Origin: Candidatus Binatia bacterium
GTDB lineage: Bacteria > Desulfobacterota > Binatia > HRBIN30 > BPIQ01
Assembly: GCA_026004195.1 (NCBI GenBank)
Contig: BPIQ01000001.1
Span: 1,104,122-1,168,121, forward strand
DNA length: 64,000 bases
Direction of reading: 5' to 3'
The position numbers and the translations under genes are program-made. Below the pieces are notes generated by a model. It saw only the letters and a list, made by a program, of their open reading frames with translations, was not told where the DNA came from and made no database searches. Of the stretch, positions 19,786-29,279 are shown in pieces. How positions within the stretch are numbered: the first letter of the stretch is position 1; each line of letters opens with the position of its first letter.

Positions 19786-20946
19786 CTAGGCTTTGGCGGC
19801 TTCCACCACCTTCCGGGCCGCGTCCGCCATGTCTTCCGCCGCGATGATGTCGAGTTCGGACTCGTCGAGAATCTGCCTCCCGATCTCGACGTTCGTCCCC
19901 TCGAGCCGCACCACGATCGGCACGCCGACGTGGACTTGCCGTGCCGCTTCGACGACGCCTTTCGCGATGACGTCGCACTTCATGATACCGCCGAAGATGT
20001 TGATGAGAACCGCACGCACGTTCGAGTCCGAAAGAAGAATCTTGAAAGCAGCGGCGACCTTCTCGGCGGAAGCGCCGCCACCCACGTCCAGAAAGTTGGC
20101 GGGCGAACCGCCGTAAAGCTTGATGATGTCCATCGTGGCCATGGCGAGCCCGGCGCCGTTCACCATGCACCCGATGTTCCCGTCGAGGGCGATGTAGCTG
20201 AGGTCGTGCTTGGCCGCCTCGGCCTCCTTGGGGTCCTCTTCCGCCGGGTCGCGAAGCTCCCGGACCTCGGGGTGCCGATAAAGCGCGTTGTCGTCGAAGC
20301 TCATCTTGGCGTCGAGCGCCAGAAGCTGACCTCCGCGCGTCCACACCAGGGGATTGATCTCCGCGAGAGACGCGTCGCGCTCGACGAACGCGGCGTAGAC
20401 TCCTTTGAGGAGCCGTACGGCCTGCGCGGCGCCGGCCCTGGGCAACCCCATGGCGAAAGCCAGGCGCCGAGCCTGAAAGTCGAGGATCCCCGTGGCCGGA
20501 TCCACAGCTTGTCTCACGATTTTCTCGGGAGAACGGGCCGCTACCTCCTCGATCTCGACCCCGCCCTCCGCGCTGCCCATGAAAGTCGGCCGGCCCGTCG
20601 ACCGGTCGACGAGAAGTCCCAGGTAGTACTCGCGCTCGATTTCGCACGCCCGCTCGACCAGGACCCGCCTCACCACGCGGCCTTCCGGCCCCGTCTGGTG
20701 CGTGACCAGGGGCTTCCCGAGAAGCCCCGCAGCGAATTCCCGCGCCTCTTCCGCCGTCGAGCAGAGCCTCACCCCGCCCGCCTTTCCGCGCCCGCCGGCG
20801 TGGATCTGGGCTTTGACGACCACGGGAAGCCCCAGAGCCGAGGCTGCGTCGAAGACTTCTTCCGCGGACGTCGCGACCCTGCCGTCGGGAACCGCCACGC
20901 CGTAACGGCGCAGGACCTCCTTGGCCTGGAATTCGTGAACGTTCAT
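19786..20946 (-). CDS. sucC: succinyl-CoA synthetase beta subunit
   Basis: Beta subunit of the TCA-cycle enzyme that interconverts succinyl-CoA and succinate with NDP phosphorylation. The 386 residues start [17 protein letters not shown], the standard N-terminus. ATP-grasp motifs are [21 protein letters not shown], the metal-site [23 protein letters not shown] and [10 protein letters not shown]. The start overlaps the mdh stop by four bases (ATGA). The usual next gene, sucD for the alpha subunit, is absent. The sequence downstream holds a REP pair and a transposase remnant instead. The enzyme needs SucD, so the alpha gene must be elsewhere if the pathway works. Confidence 0.96.
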   Translation of the reverse strand: MNVHEFQAKEVLRRYGVAVPDGRVATSAEEVFDAASALGLPVVVKAQIHAGGRGKAGGVRLCSTAEEAREFAAGLLGKPLVTHQTGPEGRVVRRVLVERACEIEREYYLGLLVDRSTGRPTFMGSAEGGVEIEEVAARSPEKIVRQAVDPATGILDFQARRLAFAMGLPRAGAAQAVRLLKGVYAAFVERDASLAEINPLVWTRGGQLLALDAKMSFDDNALYRHPEVRELRDPAEEDPKEAEAAKHDLSYIALDGNIGCMVNGAGLAMATMDIIKLYGGSPANFLDVGGGASAEKVAAAFKILLSDSNVRAVLINIFGGIMKCDVIAKGVVEAARQVHVGVPIVVRLEGTNVEIGRQILDESELDIIAAEDMADAARKVVEAAKA

Positions 20947-21893
20947 GTCCGTTCCCCCTGCCCTGCCAGGACCCGGTCCATCGCCTCGACCAGCTCCCGC
21001 ACGTGCGCGGCCGAGCGACCGAGAGCTTCCTTCTCCGCCGTCGTGAGTTCGAGCTCGACCACCCGCTCGACGCCCTTGCTGCCGATGCAAACCGGCACGC
21101 CCAGATAGAGGTCCCGCATCCCGTATTCTCCCTCCAGGTACGCCGCACAGGGAAGAATTTCCTTTTTGTCCAGCAGATAGGACTCGACCATCCGTAAGAT
21201 CGCATGGGCCGTCGAATAGTACGCCGAAGTGCCCATGAGCTGCACGATCTCGCCCCCGGCGAAGCGGACCCTCTTTTCGATTTCGTCGAGCCGGTCGGCC
21301 GGGATGAGTCGCGAAACCGGAATCCCTCCCACGTGGCAGTAGCTCCGGACGGGCACCATGTCGTCGCCGTGCCCCCCGAGTACGACGGCGTGGACGCTCT
21401 CCACGGAAACGCCGAGCTCCGCCGCGACGAAGGCCCGGTAGCGAGCCGAGTCGAGGACCCCCGCCTGCCCCACGACGCGCTGCTTCGGAAACCCGGTGAC
21501 CCGCAGGGCCAGAGTGACCATGGCGTCCAGCGGGTTCGTGACGACGACGACGAAAGAGTCCGGCGCGTGCCGGCGGATCGCCTCGCTCACCTCGGAAATG
21601 ACGCGAGCGTTGATCCCGAGCAAATCGTCGCGACTCATGCCGGGCTTACGAGGCGACCCGGCCGTGACCACGCACACGTCGGCACCCGCGATCTCCGCGA
21701 TGTCGTTCGTCCCCACGACCCGAGCGTCCCACCCGCCGATCGGTCCCGCTTCCCAGAGGTCCAGGGCTTTGCCTTGCGGCAGGCCCTCGACGACGTCGTA
21801 GAGAACGACGTCACCGAGCCTGTGCTGCAGCAAGAGATGGGCGAGCGTCCCGCCGATCATGCCCGAGCCCACCAGGGCGATCTTCCTTCTCAT
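20943..21893 (-). CDS. mdh: malate dehydrogenase
   Basis: NAD-dependent oxidation of malate to oxaloacetate. The 316 residues belong to the LDH-like MDH group found in many deltaproteobacteria and alphaproteobacteria. Visible are the Rossmann motif GSGMIGG, the substrate-arginine loop [21 protein letters not shown], and the catalytic-His block [10 protein letters not shown]. It sits between icd and sucC with 28 bases to icd and a four-base overlap with sucC. The three form one operon. Confidence 0.95.
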   Translation of the reverse strand: MRRKIALVGSGMIGGTLAHLLLQHRLGDVVLYDVVEGLPQGKALDLWEAGPIGGWDARVVGTNDIAEIAGADVCVVTAGSPRKPGMSRDDLLGINARVISEVSEAIRRHAPDSFVVVVTNPLDAMVTLALRVTGFPKQRVVGQAGVLDSARYRAFVAAELGVSVESVHAVVLGGHGDDMVPVRSYCHVGGIPVSRLIPADRLDEIEKRVRFAGGEIVQLMGTSAYYSTAHAILRMVESYLLDKKEILPCAAYLEGEYGMRDLYLGVPVCIGSKGVERVVELELTTAEKEALGRSAAHVRELVEAMDRVLAGQGERT

Positions 21894-21921
21894 CGCGAAC
21901 CTCCCGCCTCCGGACTCCCGA

Positions 21922-23232
21922 TCACATGTGGTCGATCACGGCCTGGCCGAATTCGCTGCACTTCACTTCTCGTACGTCCTCCACGCCTTCGGCACGCAGA
22001 AGCCGCGCGAAGTCGTAGGTCACCGTACGGGAGCCGATGGCACCGTCCATCCCGGCGAGGATGCGATCCGCCGCCTCGGGCCAGCCCAGGTGCCGCAGCA
22101 TCATGGCCCCGGAAAGGATCACGGAGCCCGGGTTCACCTTGTCGAGGTTGGCGTATTTCGGAGCGGTGCCGTGTGTCGCCTCGAAGACGGCGTGGCCCGT
22201 CTCGTAGTTGATGTTGCCACCCGGAGCGATGCCGATGCCTCCCACCTGAGCCGCGATCGCGTCCGAGAGGTAATCGCCGTTCAAATTGAGGGTGGCGATG
22301 ACGTCGAACTCGTCGGCGCGCGTGAGGACCTGCTGCAGCGTGATGTCGGCGATGGTGTCCTTGACGACGATCTTACCCGCCGCTTCGGCCTCTTTCTGGG
22401 CACGGTTCGCGGCTTCCTCGCCGGCTTCGGCCTTGATCCGGTCGTACTGCTGCCAGGTGAAGACCTTCTGCCCGAACTCGCGCTCCGCGAGCTCGTAACC
22501 CCAGTTCCGGAACGCCCCCTCGGTGAACTTCATGATGTTGCCCTTGTGCACGAGGGTGACGGACTTGCGCCCGTTCTCCAGGGCATAGCGGATCGCCGCG
22601 CGAACGAGCCGTTCGCTTCCCTGGCGCGAGACGGGCTTCAGGCCGATCCCCACGTCCCGCGGAAAGCGGATCTTTCGGTACTCCTCGGGGAAAGCTTCCC
22701 GGAACCACCCGAGGAACCGCTCGGCTTCCGGAGAACCCGCCGCGAACTCGATGCCCGCGTAGATGTCCTCGGTGTTTTCCCGAAAAATGACCATGTCCAC
22801 CTTGTCCGGACGCTTGACCGGGGACGGTACACCTCGGAACCAGCGCACCGGACGAAGGCAAACGTAGAGATCGAGCTTCTGCCGGAGCGCCACGTTGAGG
22901 GAGCGAATGCCTCCACCCACGGGCGTCGTGAGGGGGCCCTTGATTCCCACCACGTACTCGCGGAAGGCTTCCACGGTCTCGTCCGGCAGCCAGGTACCGA
23001 AGAGCCGGTAGGCTTTTTCACCGGCGAAAACCTCCATCCAGGCGATCTGCCGCTTTCCCCCGTACGCTTTGGCCACCGCGGCGTCGATCACCCGGACGGC
23101 CGCTCGCCAGATGTCCGGGCCGGTTCCGTCGCCTTCGATGAAAGGCACGATGGGGCGGTCGCCGGCGACGATTTTGCCTTCACGCACGGTGATCCTGTCC
23201 CCCCGCGGTACCTCGATGCGAACGTTCGCCAT
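21922..23232 (-). CDS. icd: isocitrate dehydrogenase (NADP-type)
   Basis: Oxidative decarboxylation of isocitrate to 2-oxoglutarate. The 436 residues resemble the E. coli Icd length and layout. The phosphorylatable-serine segment [13 protein letters not shown], the substrate arginine block [36 protein letters not shown] and the cofactor region [11 protein letters not shown] are present. It is the first gene of the icd-mdh-sucC operon, divergent from acnA. The divergent spacing of about 190 bases should hold both promoters. Phosphorylation control by AceK cannot be inferred without that gene. Confidence 0.96.
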   Translation of the reverse strand: MANVRIEVPRGDRITVREGKIVAGDRPIVPFIEGDGTGPDIWRAAVRVIDAAVAKAYGGKRQIAWMEVFAGEKAYRLFGTWLPDETVEAFREYVVGIKGPLTTPVGGGIRSLNVALRQKLDLYVCLRPVRWFRGVPSPVKRPDKVDMVIFRENTEDIYAGIEFAAGSPEAERFLGWFREAFPEEYRKIRFPRDVGIGLKPVSRQGSERLVRAAIRYALENGRKSVTLVHKGNIMKFTEGAFRNWGYELAEREFGQKVFTWQQYDRIKAEAGEEAANRAQKEAEAAGKIVVKDTIADITLQQVLTRADEFDVIATLNLNGDYLSDAIAAQVGGIGIAPGGNINYETGHAVFEATHGTAPKYANLDKVNPGSVILSGAMMLRHLGWPEAADRILAGMDGAIGSRTVTYDFARLLRAEGVEDVREVKCSEFGQAVIDHM

Positions 23233-23421
23233 GGCCGATGTTTCCTCGCGAAGTTTCCTAGCCCAAAAGACCCGCTAAGCCTAGCCTGCACCCGAACTCG
23301 CGGGCGGCTTTCCGGACGCGAACGCCCCCTGCGCCCGCTCCCCTCCGAACTGCCGCCTGGCGGGAATTTTCGGCCAGCCTCTCGTGTTTTCTTGGCGGCG
23401 AGAGTTTGCCAAAATCGCGCC

Positions 23422-25695
23422 ATGGATCCGACACGCACTCGACCGGAGACGATCCGGCAGATCTATTCCAAGATTCGAGAAACCTCGAAGCGGTTCCGGG
23501 AAACCCTCGGGCGGCCCCTCACCCTGGCCGAAAAAATCCTTCTCGCGCACAGAGTCGGCGACGGCGGTATGCCCGCCCGCGGCGAGAGCTGGGTCGATCT
23601 CCAGCCCGACCGAGTGGCCCTCCAGGACGCGACGGCACAGATGACGATCCTCCAGTTCATGCAAGCCGGCCGTCCCCGCGTGGCCGTTCCCACGACGGTA
23701 CATTGCGACCACCTGATTCGGGCGAGAGTCGGCGCCTCGGCGGACATGCAGGCAGCGTTCGCGGAGAACGACGAGGTCTATCGCTTTCTCCGTTCCGCCT
23801 CGCAGAAGTACGGCATGGGCTTCTGGAATCCGGGCTCGGGCATCATCCACCAGGTCGTCCTGGAAAACTACGCCTTTCCGGGCGGGCTCATGATCGGAAC
23901 CGACTCGCACACGCCGAACGCGGGAGGGCTCGGGATGATCGCCATCGGGGTGGGTGGGGCCGACGCCGCCGAAGTCATGGCCGGGCTTCCCTGGAACGTC
24001 CTCTGGCCGCGGCTCGTCGCCGTACGCCTCACGGGATCGCTGCAAGGATGGACCGCACCCAAGGACGTGATCCTCAAGGTCGCCGGAATCCTCACCGTGA
24101 AAGGAGGAACGGGGAAAATCCTCGAGTATATCGGCCCGGGCGCCCGCTCGATCAGTTGCACGGGGAAGGCCACGATCACGAACATGGGGGCGGAGGTCGG
24201 TGCCACCACGTCCGTTTTCCCCTTCGACGAGAAAATGGCCGCTTACCTGAGAGCGACCGAACGTGCGGAGATCGCGGAGCTGGCCGAAGAATTCGCCGGC
24301 GATCTCGAGCCCGATCCCGAAGTCGAGCAGGACCCCGAACGCTACTACGACCAGGTCGTCGAAATCGATCTTTCGACCCTCGAGCCCTACGTGGTGGGCC
24401 CCCACTCGCCGGATGTCGCACGGCCCATCTCGGCCCTCGCTGCCGAAGCACGAGCGAAGGGTTATCCGCTCGACATCCGTGCCTGCCTGATCGGAAGTTG
24501 CACGAACTCGTCCTACGAGGACATCGGACGCGCCGCCGAGGTAGCACGGCAGGCGCTGGCCCACGGCTGGAAGGCCCGGACGCGATTTCTCATCACCCCC
24601 GGCTCCGACCGCATCCACCAGACCATCGAACGAGACGGCCAGCTCGAGGTCCTCGCGAACATCGGCGGCGTGGTCCTCGCGAACGCGTGCGGGCCGTGCA
24701 TCGGCCAGTGGCAGCGGGACGACATCCGGAAGGGGGAGCAGAACACGATCGTGACGTCGTTCAACCGGAACTTTCCCGCACGCAACGACGGGAACCCTCA
24801 GACACTGGCTTTCATCGCGAGTCCTGAAATCGTCACGGCGTTCGCCCTCGCCGGCAGGCTCGATTTCAACCCACTGGTCGACCCCCTGCGCAACGGCGAT
24901 GCCTGGGTCCTGCGGGCGCCCTCCGCACCCGAACTGCCCGAGCGGGGGTTCGCCGCGGGACAAGCCGGCTTCGTCCCCCCGGCCGAGAACGGCTCCTCCG
25001 TGGAAATCGAGATTCGCCCGGACAGCGACCGACTCCAGATCCTGGAACCCTTCCCGCCGTGGGACGGGAAGGATTTCGAGGGGCTCGTGGTCCTGGTCAA
25101 GGTCAAAGGGAAGTGCACCACCGACCACATCTCTCCGGCCGGCCCGTGGCTCCGCTACCGCGGGCACCTCGACAGGATCAGCGACAACCTCTTTCTCGGC
25201 GCGGTCAACGCCTTCACGGACGAGGTCGGCAAAGGTACGAACGTGCTCACGGGCGAGCGCGGAGTCCCCTTTCCACGCATCGCGCGCCACTACAAAGCCG
25301 AGGGCGTAGGGTGGGTGGTCGTAGGCGACGAGAATTACGGCGAAGGTTCGAGCCGCGAGCACGCGGCTATGGAGCCACGGTACCTCGGCTGCAAGGCGGT
25401 CCTCGCCCGCAGCTTCGCTCGCATCCACGAGACGAATCTGAAAAAACAGGGAATCCTGACGCTACGGTTCTCCGACCCCGGGGACTACGACAAAGTCCGG
25501 GAAGACGACCGGGTTTCGATCCGCGGGCTCGCAGCCCTGGCGCCCGGGCGGGCGGTGGAAGTCGTGCTCCACCACTCCGACGGCACCGAGGAAACCATTT
25601 CCTGCACGCACTCGTACAGCCAGGAGCAAATCCGCTGGTTCCGCGCCGGTGCCGCGCTCAACCTGCTCCGCGAAACGAGCCAGGTCCGCGCCTAG
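23422..25695 (+). CDS. acnA: aconitate hydratase (mitochondrial-type aconitase)
   Basis: Isomerises citrate to isocitrate with a 4Fe-4S cluster. The 757-residue length, and segments such as VPTTVHCDHLI and FWNPGSGIIHQ, match the mitochondrial-type aconitase rather than the longer AcnA/IRP form. Cluster cysteines lie in ACLIGSCTNSSYED (near residue 360) and in NACGPCIGQW (near residue 425). Substrate blocks GTDSHTPNAGGLG and GDENYGEGSSREHAA are intact. The ATG at 23422 lacks an obvious ribosome-binding site. The frame is open far upstream but there it only mirrors icd. The stop codon shares CTAG with the convergent CoA-transferase gene. The gene symbol is by function, not by subfamily. Confidence 0.95.
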   Translation: MDPTRTRPETIRQIYSKIRETSKRFRETLGRPLTLAEKILLAHRVGDGGMPARGESWVDLQPDRVALQDATAQMTILQFMQAGRPRVAVPTTVHCDHLIRARVGASADMQAAFAENDEVYRFLRSASQKYGMGFWNPGSGIIHQVVLENYAFPGGLMIGTDSHTPNAGGLGMIAIGVGGADAAEVMAGLPWNVLWPRLVAVRLTGSLQGWTAPKDVILKVAGILTVKGGTGKILEYIGPGARSISCTGKATITNMGAEVGATTSVFPFDEKMAAYLRATERAEIAELAEEFAGDLEPDPEVEQDPERYYDQVVEIDLSTLEPYVVGPHSPDVARPISALAAEARAKGYPLDIRACLIGSCTNSSYEDIGRAAEVARQALAHGWKARTRFLITPGSDRIHQTIERDGQLEVLANIGGVVLANACGPCIGQWQRDDIRKGEQNTIVTSFNRNFPARNDGNPQTLAFIASPEIVTAFALAGRLDFNPLVDPLRNGDAWVLRAPSAPELPERGFAAGQAGFVPPAENGSSVEIEIRPDSDRLQILEPFPPWDGKDFEGLVVLVKVKGKCTTDHISPAGPWLRYRGHLDRISDNLFLGAVNAFTDEVGKGTNVLTGERGVPFPRIARHYKAEGVGWVVVGDENYGEGSSREHAAMEPRYLGCKAVLARSFARIHETNLKKQGILTLRFSDPGDYDKVREDDRVSIRGLAALAPGRAVEVVLHHSDGTEETISCTHSYSQEQIRWFRAGAALNLLRETSQVRA

Positions 25696-26903
25696 ATCAC
25701 GCCCTGGTCGCGCAGCCGAGCGATATCCTCCCAACTGTAGCCGAGGAGCTCGGTCAGGATCTCTTCGGTGTGCTGCCCGAATTCGGGTGCGGGGGTACGG
25801 ATCTTGCCCGGGGTCTCGTGAAGCTCGACCGGGATACCGACCACACGCACGGGCCCGAAAGCGGGATGGTCGAACTCGGTCACGTACCGGTTGGCCTGCA
25901 CCTGCGGGTCGTCCGGGAGGTCGTCCACGCTGTTGACGTGCGTGAAGATGAAGTCCCCGCCCCTTCGCAAGATCTCGACCCATTCGGCGCAGGACCGCGT
26001 CGCGAAGATCTCGTCGAGGACCGCCACGCACTCCGCGGCATGGGCGGCACGGGCCTGCATCGTCGCGAAGCGCTCGTCCGTCGCGAGCTCCGGCCTTCCG
26101 AGTACGCGGCAGAAATCCGCCCAGTAGCGATCGGGCTGTAGCATGCCGAGGGCGATCCAGCGCCCGTCGGCGCATCGGTAATGGTTCCAGAGGGGGTTCA
26201 CCGCCGACGCCCTCGCCTGGCGTGGAATCGCCATCCCCATCATGAGGCGCGCGGCGACGCTGAGCCCCTGAAGCCACGTCATCGAGCCCAGGTGGGAAGC
26301 GTCGACTTCCTGCCCGACACCGAATCGCTCCCTGGCGTAGAGCGCCGCCAGGATCCCGTAGGCGAGCATGATCGCCCCCATCTGGTCGGCGATCCCACCC
26401 GCGATCGCGAGCGGCGGCATGTCCGGTTCGCCGGCGGCGAGCATGATCCCGGACCGCGCCTGCGCGAGGTAATCGAACGAGGGGGCGTGAGCCTCGGGGC
26501 CCTCGGGGCCGTAGCCCGACGCGCTCGCGTAGACGAGCCGTGGGTTCCGCTTGCGCAACTCGGCCGGCCCGAAGCCGAGCCGTTCCGCCACACCTTTGCG
26601 GAAGTTCTGGACGAAGACGTCGGAGCGTTCGACGAGCCGGTAGAGGATCTCTTTCCCCTCGGGATGTTTGAGGTCCAGGGCCACGCTCTTCTTGTTGCGG
26701 TTGTTGGCCTCGAAGTAGAAGTTCGGACGGTCGGAAAGATCGATCCCGCTCATCTTGAGCATGCCTCGGCCGGGATCCCCGCCGACCCTTTCCTCGATCT
26801 TGATGACCTCCGCACCGAGGTCTCCGAGCATGACGCTCGCGACGGGACCCTGCTGCCAGATGGTCCAGTCCACGACACGGATTCCTTCGAGGGGCATGGG
26901 CAT
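25692..26903 (-). CDS. CaiB/BaiF family III CoA-transferase
   Basis: Moves CoA between acyl-CoA and a free carboxylic acid; the substrates are unknown. The 403 residues show the family's N-terminal GIRVVDWTIWQQGPVASVMLGDLGAEVIKIE (motifs RVVDWT and LGAEVIKIE). The catalytic aspartate candidate is Asp173 in GIADQMGA. Other family segments are NRNKKSVALDL and FVQNFRKGVAERLG. Relatives include formyl-CoA transferase and alpha-methylacyl-CoA racemase. It lies 12 bases after the TolC-like gene on the same strand, so it may be read through from it. The functional link is unclear. Confidence 0.9.
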   Translation of the reverse strand: MPMPLEGIRVVDWTIWQQGPVASVMLGDLGAEVIKIEERVGGDPGRGMLKMSGIDLSDRPNFYFEANNRNKKSVALDLKHPEGKEILYRLVERSDVFVQNFRKGVAERLGFGPAELRKRNPRLVYASASGYGPEGPEAHAPSFDYLAQARSGIMLAAGEPDMPPLAIAGGIADQMGAIMLAYGILAALYARERFGVGQEVDASHLGSMTWLQGLSVAARLMMGMAIPRQARASAVNPLWNHYRCADGRWIALGMLQPDRYWADFCRVLGRPELATDERFATMQARAAHAAECVAVLDEIFATRSCAEWVEILRRGGDFIFTHVNSVDDLPDDPQVQANRYVTEFDHPAFGPVRVVGIPVELHETPGKIRTPAPEFGQHTEEILTELLGYSWEDIARLRDQGVI

Positions 26904-26915
26904 GACGGAAACTCC

Positions 26916-28175
26916 TCAGCTCCGTTTCGACTCGCGCTTTTCGGCCGGGAGCGACCCACCGACGGACCGCTCGAGCTCGACGCGGGCATCGTTGTACTCG
27001 ACCAGGGCGTCCACGTATTCCCTCCTGGCCGAGAGAGCATCGATACGGATGCCGATCAAGTCAACCAGCCCCACTTCCCCTCGGGCGTAGAGCTCCTCCT
27101 CGAGTCGAAGGTTCTCGTCGCTACGAGGGAGAACCTCGCGTCGCAGGATTTCGAACGCTTCGACGGCAGCCACGTACCTCCGGTACGCCTGGCCTACCTC
27201 CCACTCCACGATCCGTCGCGTGTCGTCGAGGTCCGCCCGGGCACGTTCGCGCGCCTGCAGCGCTTCCTCGACCTCGACGTCGCCCCGGTGGAGGACCGGC
27301 AGGTAGAAACCGACGTCGGCCCCGCCGAACGTGTCGCCTTCGAACCGGGAGACGGAAGCCGTGACGGTCACGTTGGGAATCCGCTCGCGGCGGCGGAGGC
27401 GAACTCGCTCGTCGGCGGCGTCGAAAGCTCGCTGCTGGGCAACCCAATCGGGCCGATTCTCGAGAGCGTGCCCGATCAGAGTGGAGAGAGGCGGCGGTTC
27501 GCCCCGGGGAAGTTCGAGTTCTCCCACGAGTTCCAGCTCCTGATCGGCGGGATAGGCAAGGTAATAGCGTAGGAGACCCAGGGCGTCTCCCCAGGCTTTT
27601 TCGGCCAGTGCAAGGTCCCGCTCGGCCCGTGCAGCTTGCGCCGCGGCAATGTTGGCTTCCATCCGCGAAACCGTCGAGGCGCCGCGAGCCGACGCCGCCT
27701 CTTCCGCGAGCCGGCGAGCTTGCTCGGCCTCGGTGCGCGCCAGCTCTACCCGTTCGCGAGCCCCGAGCGCGGAGATGAAGGCCGACTTCACCTGAGCGAT
27801 GGCCGTGAGCCGAACGCTTTCCCTGTGAGCCTCGAACTGCCCGAGCTCGGCCCGAGCGACCCTGAGGCGCAGCCCGCTCTGGCGGGCAAGCTCGATTTCC
27901 TGCGAGACGGCAACGCCGTAGCTTGCCCCGATGTCGTCGGAAAGTCGCGGCTGGAGGCCGACGGAGACGAACGGATTCGAGGGCAAAAAGGCCTTGTGCC
28001 TTCGGAGACCGGCCCGGGCACCGAGAACCTCCGCACTCGACGAGCGCAGGTCGGGACTCACGTTCTCGGCCCTCCGGATCGCCTCGCCAAGGGTCAGGCG
28101 AACTTTCTCTCCAGCGGTCGCAGGACCCGAGACGACGACGGCAAGAGAGAAAACCACGAGAAACCCTGCCCGCAT
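26916..28175 (-). CDS. TolC/CzcC-type outer-membrane efflux protein
   Basis: Outer-membrane channel component of a tripartite efflux or type I secretion system. The 419 residues start with a signal peptide (AGFLVVFSLAVVVSGPATA). Two homologous halves rich in long amphipathic helices follow (LTLGEAIRRAENVSPDL at the start of the first; HALENRPDWVAQQRAFDAADERV, split as HALENRPDWVAQ and FDAADERV, starting the second). The short loops with SNPFVSVGLQPR fit the beta-barrel strands. No inner-membrane pump or membrane-fusion protein is adjacent, which is unusual for such genes. The partners must be elsewhere. Confidence 0.88.
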   Translation of the reverse strand: MRAGFLVVFSLAVVVSGPATAGEKVRLTLGEAIRRAENVSPDLRSSSAEVLGARAGLRRHKAFLPSNPFVSVGLQPRLSDDIGASYGVAVSQEIELARQSGLRLRVARAELGQFEAHRESVRLTAIAQVKSAFISALGARERVELARTEAEQARRLAEEAASARGASTVSRMEANIAAAQAARAERDLALAEKAWGDALGLLRYYLAYPADQELELVGELELPRGEPPPLSTLIGHALENRPDWVAQQRAFDAADERVRLRRRERIPNVTVTASVSRFEGDTFGGADVGFYLPVLHRGDVEVEEALQARERARADLDDTRRIVEWEVGQAYRRYVAAVEAFEILRREVLPRSDENLRLEEELYARGEVGLVDLIGIRIDALSARREYVDALVEYNDARVELERSVGGSLPAEKRESKRS

Positions 28176-28256
28176 AGCTCGACCTCCCCGCTTTTTTGGA
28201 TGGCCGGCAATCCGGTGCGGCCAAGCAGTCGGCCGAGAGTAGCGGCGGAAGCCGCG

Positions 28257-28295
28257 AAAAAAAAGAGCGCCTCCGGGAATTCCCCGGAGGCGCTC
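28257..28295 (-). terminator. rho-independent terminator of the Pro-Ala-Lys repeat gene
   Basis: A perfect 13-bp GC-rich stem (arms 28283-28295 and 28265-28277) with a five-base loop is followed on the minus strand by eight T. It lies about 35 bases after the stop of the repeat-protein gene. Confidence 0.9.
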
Positions 28296-28329
28296 GCGTC
28301 GACCGAACCTTCTCTTGCCCCGCTCTCTC

Positions 28330-28947
28330 TCAGGGTTTCGAAGGCTTGGCAGGCTTGGCCGGCTTGGCGGGTTTCGGCGGCTTCGCTACGCGGGGCTTGG
28401 ACGGCTTCGCGGGCTTGGCGGGCTTGGCAGGCTTGGCTTCACGCGGCTTGCGAGGCTTGGCGGGTTTCGCAGGCTTTGCGGGTTTGGGCGGCTTGGCGGG
28501 CTTGGGCTCGCGCGGCTTGCGAGGCTTTGCCGGCTTGGCGGGCTTGGCCGGTTTCGCGGGCGGCTGCTTGGCGGGCTTCGGCTCGCGAGGCTTGCGCGGC
28601 CGGGGCTTTGCCGGCTTGGCGGGCTTGGCAGGCTTTGCGGGTTTCGGCGGCTTCGCGGGCTTGGGCTCTCGAGGCTTGCGAGGCTTCGACGGCTTGGCAG
28701 GCTTGGCGGGTTTCGCGGGCTTTGCCGGTTTCGCGGGCTTGGGTGGCTTGGCCGGTTTGGGCTCGCGAGGCTTGCGCGGCTTCGATGGCTTGGCTGGCTT
28801 GGCGGGTTTTGCCGGCTTGGCGGGTTTGGCGGGTTTTGCCGTTTGCGCCAAGGCCGGGACGAGTGGCTGCGCGGCGTACAGGAGTGCTGCCAGGCCAAGA
28901 CTCGTCAGCCCCAGTCGGCGAAACTTACGGTCACGTTCTTCTCTCAT
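28330..28947 (-). CDS. exported Pro-Ala-Lys repeat protein
   Basis: No family recognised. From the ATG at 28947 (GGGAG ribosome-binding site, GGGGGGGAG) the product is 205 residues. A basic N-terminus and a signal peptide (LGLTSLGLAALLYAAQPLVPALA) are followed by about 170 residues of almost pure PAKPAKP repeats. These are broken by SKPRKPREPKP blocks that recur about every 35 residues. There is no cysteine, no aromatic residue and no second membrane helix in the repeat. It is strongly positively charged. It could bind acidic polymers such as DNA, polyphosphate or peptidoglycan, or act as a periplasmic spacer; that is inference. It has its own promoter and terminator. Confidence 0.75.
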   Translation of the reverse strand: MREERDRKFRRLGLTSLGLAALLYAAQPLVPALAQTAKPAKPAKPAKPAKPAKPSKPRKPREPKPAKPPKPAKPAKPAKPAKPAKPSKPRKPREPKPAKPPKPAKPAKPAKPAKPRPRKPREPKPAKQPPAKPAKPAKPAKPRKPREPKPAKPPKPAKPAKPAKPRKPREAKPAKPAKPAKPSKPRVAKPPKPAKPAKPAKPSKP

Positions 28948-29011
28948 AGCTCCCCCCCGAAATGTCGCGGACTCACAGTCCACCTGCTCGGAATCCGTCC
29001 GCATAGCTTTT

Positions 29012-29041
29012 CACATAGTGCTACGCCGGGACGAAAGTCAA
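29012..29041 (-). promoter_or_regulatory. sigma-70-like promoter for the Pro-Ala-Lys repeat gene
   Basis: On the minus strand TTGACT at 29041-29036 is followed after 18 bases by TATGTG at 29017-29012. The predicted transcript would begin about 60 bases before the ATG at 28947. Confidence 0.5.
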
Positions 29042-29098
29042 CGGGTTCTTGCACAATCGACATGCAAAAACGCAGGAACCGAGAGATTTCGTCAAAGG

Positions 29099-29135
29099 AA
29101 AAAAACGGGCGAGTACCCGAGGAGAAGCCTCGCCC
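29099..29135 (-). terminator. orphan terminator-like hairpin
   Basis: Minus-strand stem GGGCGAG/CTCGCCC (arms 29129-29135 and 29107-29113) is followed by G and seven T. No minus-strand gene ends here. It lies upstream of the promoter of the repeat-protein gene. It may insulate that promoter, end a short unannotated RNA, or be chance. Confidence 0.5.
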
Positions 29136-29191
29136 ACCGCCGGTGCCATTCGTCGAGGTGTATCGTCTCGGGCAAAGCCGCGGGCGGCTTC

Positions 29192-29218
29192 TTGACAGCC
29201 CCCGCGGACTGGTACAAG
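29192..29218 (+). promoter_or_regulatory. possible promoter for the Cys-rich protein operon
   Basis: TTGACA at 29192-29197 and TACAAG at 29213-29218, spacing 15 bases, which is short. It lies 62 bases before the ATG at 29280 and is the only candidate in this gap. Confidence 0.35.
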
Positions 29219-29279
29219 CATCGTGCGGCCGTAGCGGGGAGCCGGATCGAAGACAGTCGAGGGGTATCCGAAAAACCAC

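Noticed and set aside
28333..28850. Possible DNA satellite or CRISPR-like repeat
   Set aside because: The repeats code PAKP units in frame after a signal peptide, with a proper start, promoter and terminator.
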